Part shown: positions 1-8,600 of the stretch, in pieces
Layout of the letters: every line of letters starts with the position of its first letter
Numbering within the stretch: the stretch's first letter is position 1
From: Robinsoniella peoriensis
GTDB lineage: Bacteria; Bacillota; Clostridia; Lachnospirales; Lachnospiraceae
Assembly (NCBI RefSeq): GCF_000797495.1
Contig: NZ_JTGN01000004.1
Coordinates: 1 to 64,000, forward strand
Length of the DNA stretch: 64,000 nucleotides
Reading direction: 5' to 3'
Made by a program: the position numbers and the translations under genes
The notes under the pieces: model-generated
Databases searched by the model: none
The model's input: only the letters and a program-made list of their open reading frames with translations
Told to the model about the DNA's origin: nothing

Positions 1-234
1 GATCAGAATAACAGCATCTTCGGTTTCACTTTTATATTTCAGTGTTTCGAGACGTGCCTGTTCATTAGCCCATGCCATTACACCGTCCCGGTCGGTACCA
101 AGACGTTTTGAAAGTTCTGCCAGAGTGCCCAATTTTCGAATGGTCTTCGAAGTACTTTTTCCCTGGTCATTGGTATAGGATTTGGTAATGTAAAAGGATT
201 CTGAATTTTTTGATTTAGATGTTGTAATTCGCAT
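1..234 (-). CDS. IS1634-family transposase, N-terminal part (runs off window)
   Basis: The minus strand reads 78 codons from an ATG at 234 to the window edge with no stop. The protein opens MRITTSKSKNSESFYITKSY and continues with a KTIRKLG stretch and DRDGVMAWANEQARLETLKY, which I recognise as the conserved start of IS1634/IS4-like DDE transposases of Clostridia (usually about 550-600 residues). The catalytic domain lies outside the window, so activity cannot be judged. A ribosome site (GAGGTGA) lies 6 bases upstream and a TATACT -10 box at 252-257. The identification rests on remembered family sequence, but the match is long. The IS end was not located. Confidence 0.8.
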   Translation of the reverse strand, partial: MRITTSKSKNSESFYITKSYTNDQGKSTSKTIRKLGTLAELSKRLGTDRDGVMAWANEQARLETLKYKSETEDAVILI

Positions 235-782
235 AATAATCACCTCTATACCAGTATAGCACAAATCACTAAATATTACTAGATAGTAAAACAAAAAAGT
301 TGACAAAAAAATAAGCCTACAATAAGGCTTTGAAGTACTTTTGGATTGATGGATGTGTCAAACGCCCGTGTTTTCCGATTTTCTTTATGCATCCCACCGT
401 CCTAATGTCCATCTAAGACGATGAGATATGATTTGTTTTACTTCTAAAGAGAGTTTTCTTTCTTGCGATTTTTTCTTTCTATCCGCACGATTATTCTTCT
501 TTACCTCTGGCAAAAGCACAGAAAAAGTGTTATAATAAAAGACAGTCTTACTTAAAAAAGAAAATCCCCAGAGATTTCTCTCTGAGGAATAACTTATAGT
601 TAATAACGTTGGTGTAAACAGACAACAGTCTTAATAGCATCAATAGTGTCAAAACATGAAAATCAGAGGTGAAATCTCTGCTGTACAGCGATACCCCACG
701 GTAGTTTTACAAACTTTATGTGTGCAATGACATTTCGCAGAAGATTTTTATAAAGCGATACACATACTGAACGATTACCATT
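235..782. other. Noncoding stretch with IS 5' leader and a weak hairpin
   Basis: No convincing gene. The first bases hold the promoter of the IS transposase. Positions 568-590 form an imperfect hairpin (CCCCAGAGA / TCTCTGAGG) that could be a terminator. Part of 650-800 reads open for short distances on both strands but I do not recognise it; it may be the outer end of the IS or of the decayed NTPase gene that follows. Confidence 0.5.
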
Positions 783-1555
783 CACGATGCTACGGCAGAA
801 ACGCTTAAGAACTGTTCAAATTTTATTTTGAATTCGGGAACTGTCGGTCTTGAAAAATCAATGATGATGCATTTACTTCTGGACGCTATCGAGAGCTATG
901 AGGATTCCGGGCAAATACCAATTTTCATTCCATCTAAAAATTATGATGATTCTAAAATATCATATTCGAGGAACAGACAAATCGTTTAATATGCTCTACG
1001 ACATGATTACTAACAAAATTGACGAGTATATTTTTGAACCCTTTTTACAATCTCTTTTTGAGGAGTGTGACAAAAGCAATGGTTACTGGATATTTCTTGA
1101 AAGAATGTATCCCATCCTCTATTACGAGGAAGGTAAAACTGATGGATTCACATTTAATGACCCGGCATCCTTCCTGTACGGCTTCATCATTCATAAACAA
1201 TCAATTAATGCTTATATTTATCACTTGATGAACGCTTTATCATAAATGAGTGAGTGTATTTAGATGAGCATTATCAAGACCCTGACATAGACACGGACAA
1301 ATTGATTGAACTGACCGAAGTGCCATTAGAGTATATCCACGAATTTGGAGAACCTGATGTAGTTGGCCTAAACTATGAAATTGAAATAGAAAAACTGCTC
1401 TCTGACCCAAATCATTATGAAGAAGTAATTCAGCGTTTATGGAAACTTCACTTCTTATAGATGAAAATATGAAGCGAAAAGATCTGCAGGAGGCAGCTGG
1501 TATCGATGCTCTGGACTGTCCCCTTGAAGATATTATGGAAACTATAAAAGATTGA
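783..1555 (+). pseudogene. Decayed NACHT/STAND-like NTPase gene
   Basis: Coding sense is kept across several frames. From 783 the frame reads into VGLEKSMMMHLLLDAIE followed by QIPIFIPSKNYDD. This resembles the Walker A region of NACHT/STAND NTPases (GLGKS followed by hydrophobic helix and PIFI strand), with the essential Gly replaced by Glu. The frame then shifts (about 940) to one containing FLQSLFEECDKSNGYWIFLE, again near 1250 to YLDEHYQDPDIDTDKLIELT, and finally near 1445 to a tail reading ETSLLIDENMKRKDLQEAAG and ending with TGA at 1553-1555. At least three frame changes plus the altered P-loop make it a dead gene. Its end lies 12 bases before the nuclease gene, so it was probably the first gene of that operon. 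NTPase assignment is inference from one motif. Confidence 0.55.
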
Positions 1556-1567
1556 TGGAGGAATCTC

Positions 1568-2716
1568 ATGAAACTACTTTACTCAAACATACTGCCGCTT
1601 GGCTGTAACGATGAGCAAACCACCATAATAGACTGCTTTGAGGAGCAGATGAAAATTGCTGACCGTGTCGAAATCGCTGTCGGATATACCTCAAATGCAT
1701 CTATTACCGAATTGGATGCTCTTGCCGATAAATATGCAACAAAACAAATCTGCCTTATTATAGGAATGTATTTTATTGAAGGTATGCCTGAACGTGCTTA
1801 TCATACTGCACTGAAATTAAATCAAAAATGGATGGACTCCGGCAAAGGTGAAATCCGCATCGTTAAATCCTTTAAATACCACGGCAAACTATTCTGTTTC
1901 TACCAAAACGGAATGCCCGTCTCTGCAATCATCGGCTCTGCAAATTTAGGTGCAATTAAACTTGAGGCTACTAACCGAAGGCAGTATGAAATTTCTGTTC
2001 TCACTATTGAAGAAATAGAAGCAGCAGAAATCGCTTCTCATATTGAACAATTAAAGTCACCTAATTGTTCCGACAACATTGCCAATATTAAAGGAATGCC
2101 AATCATAAGGGAAACCAATACAGCCCTTAATGGAATAGAATTAGTTACTTCTGTTCCGCAGGCAAATGTTGATTTCTACGAACGTTGCAAAGCATATGTA
2201 TCGTTTTTCCTAAAACTCAAAGTACCTCATTCTGAAGAGCGCCATATTGACGATGGAAAACACTATACTAAATCCAATATCAATGTTTGCTATGCGGCTC
2301 CCCGAAGCAAAAGAAAAGCCAGAGATTGGTATGAAACACAGCTGACAGTGGGAGCTGATGTATATCATATGGAAGGATACCCAGAAAAGAACGAGCCATT
2401 CTTCGTGGTAACTGACGATGGTTATTGGTTCAAAGCACACACCACCAGCGACAACAACAAACAGTTTAGTGCTGTTGGTGATGAGTTGATAATGGGCAGA
2501 TGGTTAAAGGGGCGCTTGGCTGCTGCCGGCATCGTAAGGCCAGTCAACAACACTGCTGCCGACACAGATCGTGCTGGTATGATAACCGAAGAAATGCTCG
2601 ATGAATACGGATGTGACAGACTTGTATTCAAAAAGACTGGACAAACTGCTCTTGACGAAGATGGAAATGCACTTGATGTATGGATGCTTTCCTTCACATC
2701 AGAAAATGACGATTAG
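1568..2716 (+). CDS. NgoFVII-type phospholipase-D-fold restriction endonuclease
   Basis: 382 residues. The N-terminal half is a PLD-type nuclease domain with a single HKD-like site: H105 and K107 (KYHGK) followed by GSANLG at 123-128. This is the arrangement of the NgoFVII restriction endonuclease family, which works as a dimer to complete the active site. The C-terminal half (about 190-340) includes SNINVCYA, DWYETQL and the GDELIMGRWLKGRL segment, and is probably the DNA-recognition domain. A GGAGG site lies 6 bases before the ATG. The stop is 11 bases from the Z1 gene, and a methyltransferase converges from the other side, so the unit looks like a restriction-modification or related defence cassette. 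The gene looks intact; a second broken copy lies at 8,595-9,634. The cleavage target is unknown. Confidence 0.8.
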   Translation: MKLLYSNILPLGCNDEQTTIIDCFEEQMKIADRVEIAVGYTSNASITELDALADKYATKQICLIIGMYFIEGMPERAYHTALKLNQKWMDSGKGEIRIVKSFKYHGKLFCFYQNGMPVSAIIGSANLGAIKLEATNRRQYEISVLTIEEIEAAEIASHIEQLKSPNCSDNIANIKGMPIIRETNTALNGIELVTSVPQANVDFYERCKAYVSFFLKLKVPHSEERHIDDGKHYTKSNINVCYAAPRSKRKARDWYETQLTVGADVYHMEGYPEKNEPFFVVTDDGYWFKAHTTSDNNKQFSAVGDELIMGRWLKGRLAAAGIVRPVNNTAADTDRAGMITEEMLDEYGCDRLVFKKTGQTALDEDGNALDVWMLSFTSENDD

Positions 2717-2727
2717 AGGTGATACAT

Positions 2728-4578
2728 ATGCAGTATTTAAAAACCTACCTACAAAAAATTACAGACCGTGGAAATATTAAACTGGCGGAATCCATTTCAA
2801 AAACATCGGAGGATGTCGGAAACAAGTACATCAAAACTTTATCTTTCTCCAGCCATGAAATCGGACTCCTTTTCGGAAATGTTCAATCTGGAAAAACAGG
2901 TCAGATGTTTGGCATCATGTGCAAAGCCGCCGACCTTGGTTTTCCTGTATTCGTTTTGCTTACAACCGATAATATTGTGCTGCAGCAGCAGACATTGAAC
3001 AGAGTGAAATCAGATCTTGAAGGATTTTGTATATGTGGTGAAACCGATGCCGGACTCTTTTCAGAAAACAGCCTGATTCAGCCTGCCATCATTGTGCTGA
3101 AAAAGAATGTGCGCGTACTGAAATTATGGGCTAACATTCTTAACTCCACAGGCTTTATGAAAGGAAATCCACTTTTTATTATTGATGATGAAGCTGATGC
3201 GGCATCACTAAATACATTAGTAAACAAAGACCGTCAGTCCTCAATCAACAAATACTTGGACGCTATTAAAAACGGTGCCTCCAGCAGTTTATATCTTCAA
3301 GTTACTGGCACACCACAGGCAATCTTCCTTCAGACTATTGCTTCCGGCTGGCATCCGTACTTCACTTACTATTTCCAGCCCGGTAATGCTTATCTTGGCG
3401 GGGACTTCTTTTTCCCTGTGGATGGCAAGCCTGCCTGTGTATCATTCTTAGAAATGCTAAAAAATCCGACAAGGGATGTTGTAATCCGACATATTGCTGT
3501 TTCATCTCAGATACTGCTTTCAGACGGAAAGGTATCTAACTGCCTGTTCCACCCAAGTGTGCGTGTTGCCGCACATAAGAAATTTGCTGATGAGGTACAA
3601 AAAGAAATCAAATGGTGCATCGAAAATACGGATGGTGATTTCAAATCTGAACTCTTGAGGCAGTACGATACCCTTGCTCCTGTGAAATCACAAAAAGTTG
3701 AATTCGATGTTTTATATACAAAATCTAAGGAACTGCTCCTGTCTCAGAGCATAAAAATACTAATAATGAATGGAAAGAACGACATTGACAGTTCAGAGTA
3801 TGAGACTGGATGCAACTTTGTGATTGGCGGTAACACCTTAGGAAGAGGCGTGACATTCCCAAGCCTCCAGACCATCTACTACACGCGAACAAGCAAAAAG
3901 CCTCAAGCGGATACTATGTGGCAACACAGCCGAATGTTTGGTTATGACAGAAACCCCGGCATGATGATGGTCTATATTGACGAGAATTTGTATAAACTTT
4001 TTGCCGATATCAATTCAACCAACAATTCCATTATTGCACAGGTCGAACGTGGAATTGATGATGTGAAGATATATTATCCAAACGGATTAAACCCAACCAG
4101 AAAAAATGTGCTTGATAGTGACCATGTCGAAATCCTGTCTGGTGGCACTAACTACTATCCGTTCTACCCGGGCAATGACTCCATCGAGGGAATCACTGCG
4201 ATTTTGGAGCCTTTTACAGATACAGAACCTTATTATCAGGTCAGTCTACGATTGCTTAAAGAAATCCTTTCGCATATCATTCCGAGTCCTGATTTTAAGT
4301 TGGAATCATTTCAGTCTGTTATTGATACTATTCTTGCTGAACAGCCAACTGGACAAGGCATTCTTCTCGTTCGCAGAAACAGAAACATTGCACAGGGAAC
4401 GGGTGCATTGCTGTCACCAAACGACTGGCAGTTAGGCGGTTCCTTTACAGATAAAGTTGTATTGACTATGTACCAAGTGACTGGAACTAAAGGATGGGGA
4501 GGTAAACAGCTGTGGGTTCCGAACATCAAGCTTCCAAACGACACTATGTACTATGATGTTATTGGCGGTGATGCTTAA
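2728..4578 (+). CDS. Z1 domain-containing ATPase/helicase-like protein
   Basis: 616 residues from the ATG at 2728, which has AGAGGTGA 7 bases upstream; an in-frame GTG at 2719 is too close to that site to be the start. A P-loop GNVQSGKTG sits at residues 50-58 and a Walker B-like DDEAD at about 153-157. Further conserved stretches are VTGTPQA, GGNTLGRGVTFPS and QADTMWQHSRMFGYDR, the latter two resembling helicase motifs V and VI. This is the Z1 family, known from restriction-modification-like operons with cytosine methylases, Vsr and GHKL ATPases. The likely role is an ATP-driven motor or loader for the upstream PLD nuclease. It looks intact. No MORC-like GHKL gene is present in this cassette. 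Confidence 0.8.
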   Translation: MQYLKTYLQKITDRGNIKLAESISKTSEDVGNKYIKTLSFSSHEIGLLFGNVQSGKTGQMFGIMCKAADLGFPVFVLLTTDNIVLQQQTLNRVKSDLEGFCICGETDAGLFSENSLIQPAIIVLKKNVRVLKLWANILNSTGFMKGNPLFIIDDEADAASLNTLVNKDRQSSINKYLDAIKNGASSSLYLQVTGTPQAIFLQTIASGWHPYFTYYFQPGNAYLGGDFFFPVDGKPACVSFLEMLKNPTRDVVIRHIAVSSQILLSDGKVSNCLFHPSVRVAAHKKFADEVQKEIKWCIENTDGDFKSELLRQYDTLAPVKSQKVEFDVLYTKSKELLLSQSIKILIMNGKNDIDSSEYETGCNFVIGGNTLGRGVTFPSLQTIYYTRTSKKPQADTMWQHSRMFGYDRNPGMMMVYIDENLYKLFADINSTNNSIIAQVERGIDDVKIYYPNGLNPTRKNVLDSDHVEILSGGTNYYPFYPGNDSIEGITAILEPFTDTEPYYQVSLRLLKEILSHIIPSPDFKLESFQSVIDTILAEQPTGQGILLVRRNRNIAQGTGALLSPNDWQLGGSFTDKVVLTMYQVTGTKGWGGKQLWVPNIKLPNDTMYYDVIGGDA

Positions 4579-5156
4579 TGCCAACAGACCTCTTTATTCA
4601 GATAAGCAAATAAACTGTGCATACTGACTTCCCACGCAACACCAAGTATGGCTTCATAGCTTCTAAAAAGTTATGAAGAAAAAGGAATAGGGATGTTGAA
4701 GTGCAACTTATCATAAGTGATGTTATTGACAAGGGTATTAATGATATTTCTCATTAGGGTTTTAAGGAACTACATGGAAACAGATATTCAAGTATCTGGA
4801 GCAATATTTCATGCAACTATCTTTTTCAGCCTCCTGCCTTGAAACAAAAACATTACATTTGGCTAGATTGTGAAAAACCTGTAAAAGCATTCGGATGCTC
4901 TTATTAGTTCACACAGCTATCAACGCTTAGAAATCACAGCGGATCCATGCACACACGTTTAGCCGCATACGATCGTGGTCTCTATGAAAAATCTGTTGAC
5001 CGTTCCATTTACTGCAATCACTCAGAGGTTGATGATTACATCGCTGTGCATTCTTCTTCCACTGCACCTTCAACATCTTCAGACACATCCTAGGAAAACT
5101 GCGTTCACTTATCACTCCTTGCAAGGGTTGGTGAGACAGGCACAAAATCCCGCTTG
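4579..5156 (+). other. Degenerate region between Z1 gene and terminator, with a 48-codon reading frame
   Basis: No intact gene of normal size. About 4700-4905 reads as coding-like sequence broken by stops. At 4947-5093 an ATG-initiated frame of 48 codons begins MHTRLAAYDRGLYEKSVDRS and ends in a Ser/Thr-rich tail; it lacks a clear ribosome site. I take the stretch as the remains of one or two genes that once followed the Z1 gene. Function unknown. Confidence 0.4.
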
Positions 5157-5187
5157 GCTACCCCATATACCGATTATATGGGGTAGC
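5157..5187. terminator. Bidirectional intrinsic terminator
   Basis: A perfect 13-bp inverted repeat: GCTACCCCATATA at 5157-5169 and TATATGGGGTAGC at 5175-5187, with a 5-base loop, followed on the plus strand by TTCTTTTATTT. It separates the Z1 operon (plus) from the methyltransferase (minus, stop at 5195) and probably serves both. Confidence 0.85.
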
Positions 5188-5194
5188 AGTTCTT

Positions 5195-6247
5195 TTATTT
5201 AATTATATTTGATTCGACACTTGGATACTCAATTCCAGCAAAAGATTTCAGAATTGCTTCAAAGATAATCTGTGCGCCTCTGCATGGAACTGCCATACCA
5301 ATTTGCTTTCTGACACCTTCTTTACTTCCCTGAAATTCATAGGTATCTGGGAAAGTCTGAAGTCTCGCTCTTTCGCGGTTTGTTAATGCTCTCGGCTCAT
5401 ACCAATGATAAATATGAGTGCCGCCACCACCGCTTCCTGTGACTGTGTAGGAAGGCTTAGCAGGGTCAAGACGCTTATAAATCTGGCTAATTCTTGCTCC
5501 TTTGATATTCAGCTGCAGTTCTTCTGGAATATCTGCTGTGAAAGCATTTTCTCCGGGTTTAATGTGTTTAAGGCGTTCTACCACCGTCTTGGACTGCTTT
5601 GTTGCTTCATTATTTGGAGCATCAGCAGGAATAGGCGGAACTTCAATAGCTGTTTTACAAGTGTTATCTATATCCTTGTATGGCTCAGTTGAAGGTATAT
5701 GATAAACAACATCAAGGTCGTTTCTGATTCCTACAATGATAAGTCTGTGACGTGCCTGTGGAATGCCATATTCCTCAAACTTATAAAGATGAGGGGTTAT
5801 TGCATATCCTGCACCACGAAGTTCAGCGAGAATTTTTGCAAATGCCTTACCCTCATTGGCATTTCTTAAACCACCAACATTTTCTGCCAGGAACCATTGC
5901 GGTTTGAATTTTTTTAATGCCTTTACACCGTAGGAATAAAGGGGTCCATAAACTCCATCCATGCCCTTCTGTTCACCCACAACACTGTAGTCATTGCATG
6001 GGAAACCAAAGGCCAAGGCATCGATAGGTGCGAGTTTGTCCATATCAAATTTACGAATATCTTCATGATAAACCGTCTTTGGTGCATCAGGACATATATT
6101 GTGTCGATATGTGTCACAAGTGCTGGCATCATAATCGTTTGCCCACTGATGAACAATTCTAAAATTCGGATCTCCTATATTTGCATGAGTTGCGCCCCAA
6201 GCGATGCCTCCCGGTCCGCAAAATAATTCTCCTAATCTATATGGCAT
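5195..6247 (-). CDS. DNA (cytosine-5-)-methyltransferase
   Basis: 350 residues with the C5-methylase motifs in order: motif I LGELFCGPGG near the N terminus, the catalytic PC loop FGFPCNDYSVVG with C84, the ENV motif in WFLAENVGGL, QARHRLIIVG, and C-terminal TNRERARLQTFP and QIGMAVPC motifs. The variable target-recognition region lies between about 200 and 280. It would methylate cytosine to protect host DNA from the NgoFVII/Z1 nuclease encoded just across the shared terminator. Its ATG overlaps the stop of the XRE gene (TAATG), so translation is coupled to the controller. The gene looks intact. Target sequence not predictable here. Confidence 0.9.
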   Translation of the reverse strand: MPYRLGELFCGPGGIAWGATHANIGDPNFRIVHQWANDYDASTCDTYRHNICPDAPKTVYHEDIRKFDMDKLAPIDALAFGFPCNDYSVVGEQKGMDGVYGPLYSYGVKALKKFKPQWFLAENVGGLRNANEGKAFAKILAELRGAGYAITPHLYKFEEYGIPQARHRLIIVGIRNDLDVVYHIPSTEPYKDIDNTCKTAIEVPPIPADAPNNEATKQSKTVVERLKHIKPGENAFTADIPEELQLNIKGARISQIYKRLDPAKPSYTVTGSGGGGTHIYHWYEPRALTNRERARLQTFPDTYEFQGSKEGVRKQIGMAVPCRGAQIIFEAILKSFAGIEYPSVESNIIK

Positions 6248-6600
6248 TATTCCAATTCCTCCTTCGAATTATTACAATTATTTTTCCTGAACATCATAAA
6301 GTCTATGTACACTTGCACAGATTGGAGTTCGTTCTTATCCAAGTCCTTCAGCCCATTCAGTCTATGACTTGGACTAATATCTTCATCTGTAATGTAACCA
6401 GACTCTTTCAGGATTTCAAAAGGATGAATCTTCACAGCCTTTGCGATTTTACACAAAAGCTCCCATCCCGGTTGCTTTGTTTTTCCAGTTTCTATTCTTT
6501 GAATTGTTGCGTCACTCATTCCACAAATCGCACCCAATTCGTCCTGAGACAGCCCAACGGCATCTCTTTTATTTTTTATAAACTGACCTAAGTTGGACAT
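6247..6600 (-). CDS. XRE-family controller-like transcriptional regulator
   Basis: 117 residues from the ATG at 6600, chosen because GAGGTGA lies 5 bases upstream; the longer in-frame start overlaps the promoter. The helix-turn-helix spans about residues 10-55 (LSQDELGAICGMSDATIQRI). The C-terminal part has no recognised domain. It is the first gene of a two-gene operon with the cytosine methyltransferase, the usual arrangement of restriction-modification controller proteins that delay or balance nuclease against methylase. The palindrome and half-site in its own promoter (6631-6680) fit autoregulation. Confidence 0.8.
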   Translation of the reverse strand: MSNLGQFIKNKRDAVGLSQDELGAICGMSDATIQRIETGKTKQPGWELLCKIAKAVKIHPFEILKESGYITDEDISPSHRLNGLKDLDKNELQSVQVYIDFMMFRKNNCNNSKEELE

Positions 6601-6617
6601 ATTCTCACCTCTATATA

Positions 6618-6680
6618 AGTATAGCACTTTCGCTGCATTTTATCAATCATATTTTATATTTTCGCTGCATAAATGCAGCG
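6618..6680 (-). promoter_or_regulatory. Controller promoter with palindromic operator
   Basis: Minus-strand TTGATA (6641-6646), a 17-base spacer and TATACT (6618-6623) form a near-consensus promoter for the XRE-methyltransferase operon. CGCTGCAT at 6663-6670 and ATGCAGCG at 6673-6680 form a palindrome just upstream, and a half-site CGCTGCA at 6631-6637 falls inside the promoter spacer. This is what a controller protein that activates or represses itself would bind. Confidence 0.7.
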
Positions 6681-6749
6681 TTTGTTACTTTCCAAAATAA
6701 ATTTCTCCCCTTCCATTCCAAAAGTTGAAATTACTTTGAAAAACTCTGC

Positions 6750-6759
6750 GGGGGGGGGG
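6750..6759. repeat. Ten-base G homopolymer
   Basis: A run of ten G in an AT-rich intergenic stretch between the XRE promoter and the IS30 fragment. Such tracts are prone to slippage. It is about 70 bases upstream of the operator and not inside a recognisable gene. Confidence 0.9.
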
Positions 6760-6867
6760 CATTACTCTGACTAAAATTACAATCTTCCAGTTCATATTTT
6801 TTTATTCCCTTAAACGGTTTCTTTTTATATGATTATCTTGCCTTGCTCCCGTTTCAGGATGTTTATC

Positions 6868-7318
6868 ATGACTAAAAACAAACACCTTACTTTAAATGAA
6901 AGATTTACAATCGCTAACTTATTAGAAAAGCAATGTTCTTTCAAGGCAATTGGGTTAAAACTTGAGCGGGATTGCACAACCATTTCAAAAGAAATCCGGA
7001 ACCATCGTATCCTAAAGAACATGGGGGCCTTGGCAGAGCCTTCAATAATTGTGCCTTCCGCAGGAACTGTGATCACAGAAAACTTTGTCCTCTCTGTACA
7101 AACAACCGTTACTGTTGGAGTTATAAAAAATGCACTTCCGTATGTGACGATTTTGTTGTGCAAAAATGTTCCAGACTTTATTCCGCTCTTATGTTTGTAA
7201 CGGTTGCCCTGATTTAAAATCCTGTACTTTAGAAAAATGGTTCTATCATGCCGCAGCGGCTGATACCGAATACAGGGCTGTTCTTTCTGAATTAAGAGAA
7301 GGGCTTTCCCTCTCCTGA
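6868..7318 (+). pseudogene. IS30-family transposase fragment, frameshifted
   Basis: From ATG 6868 the protein reads MTKNKHLTLNERFTIANLLE, then the helix-turn-helix stretch FKAIGLKLERDCTTISKEIR, the conserved N terminus of IS30 transposases (normally about 320-350 residues). Near 7010 the reading shifts to a frame with NNCAFRRNCDHRKLC and cysteines of the zinc region, and near 7190 shifts again to CPDLKSCTLEKW and a stop at 7316-7318. Only about the first 150 residues remain; the DDE domain is missing. Its end abuts the 3' side of the broken Z1 copy, so it marks a recombination or deletion junction. Confidence 0.75.
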
Positions 7319-8600
7319 CTTGCCGGCTTTTCAGAAAGAAACATATCAATAATGGCACTAAAAACACTGACCTTAAAATCATCTTCTGATTTTATATGTG
7401 AAAAAATCTCCCGTATCAATCTAAGGCTCATCTGATAACATGGCTGAAAATCATCAAATGCCTCCAACAGTCCGTCAATGTCGGCAATCGAATCATTTTC
7501 CGGTGAATAAGGATAATAATTTATTCTTCCTGAAATCATAGTCAGTTTTTTATTATCCAGAACATTTTTCCTTGTTGGATTCAGTCCCTCTGGATAATAA
7601 ATCTTTACGTCTGCTCCCCTGCGAAATAATGGAATTATTAGTTGCAGTGATATCCGAAAACAACTTATATAAATGTTCATCAATGAAAACTTTCATAAGC
7701 CCAGCATCCCTGTCATAGCCAAACATACGGCTGTGTTGCCACATCGTATCTGCCTGAAGCTTTTTAGCAGTCCTTGTATAATAAATCGTCTGCAGTCCTG
7801 TAAAAGTACCCCCAAGCGTATTCCCCCCGATAATCACATTGGAACCTGACACATTAGATCGCTGCTTACGTTGGAATTTCCATTCATTACCAGAACTTTA
7901 ATATCTTCTTTCACCAACAGCACCTGAATAATGGCCAGAATTCACTAAAATCTTTCTTTTCAAACTTGGCTGGGTCCAGCCGCTCATACTATTGTTTAAG
8001 CTGTGCAATAAACCCAGCATCCCAGCATTTCCGCTAATACTTTAGATACATCCTGCTGATATCTGCTAGGATGAATTAGAAAATTACATACCTTTTTCCC
8101 TGCCGCCAGCATAAGCCCTGATACTGTCAGATGGTGCATTAATGCCTCTTCCAATGGATTATTTAAAGAATATATATAAGTAATACAGTCTCCAATACCC
8201 TCTTCCTGAAAGAAAAAATCTCCTCCAAGATATCCGTCCCCCGGTTGAAAATAATATGTAAAATAAGGATGCCCCCCTGATGACATTGTCTGTAACAACA
8301 GAGCCTGAGGTGTCCCAGTACCTGCAGATATACACTACAAGCAGACTTTGCCTTGATATCATCAAGATATCTGTTGATTGAAGATTTGCTGTTTTTGTTA
8401 ATCATGGTATTTAACGAAGCCGCATCTACCTCATCATTGACAATAAACAAAGGATTTCCTCTCATAAATCCTGTAGAGCCCAAATATTAGCCCACTGCTT
8501 CATAGTCCTTACATTCTTTTTCAAAACTATAATAACTGGCTACATCAAAAATTTTCAGCAAAAATCTCAGAATCATATTCATCACAAATAGCCCCATAAT
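7319..8600 (-). pseudogene. Second Z1-domain gene, truncated and frameshifted
   Basis: Homology to the intact Z1 protein at 2728-4578 can be followed in pieces: VIIVLKKNVRTMKQWANI, STGFMRGNPLFIVNDEVDAA, HPYFTYYFQPGDGYLGGDFF, VIIGGNTLGG, QADTMWQHSRMFGYDR and LNPTRKNVLD. At least four frame changes separate them. The first roughly 100 residues with the P-loop are gone because a deletion of about 0.5 kb (estimated by comparison with the intact copy) joins it directly to the nuclease pseudogene near 8,595. The C terminus is cut at about 7,319 by the IS30 fragment. Residues differ at many positions from the intact copy, so this is a diverged homologue rather than a recent duplicate. Confidence 0.8.
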
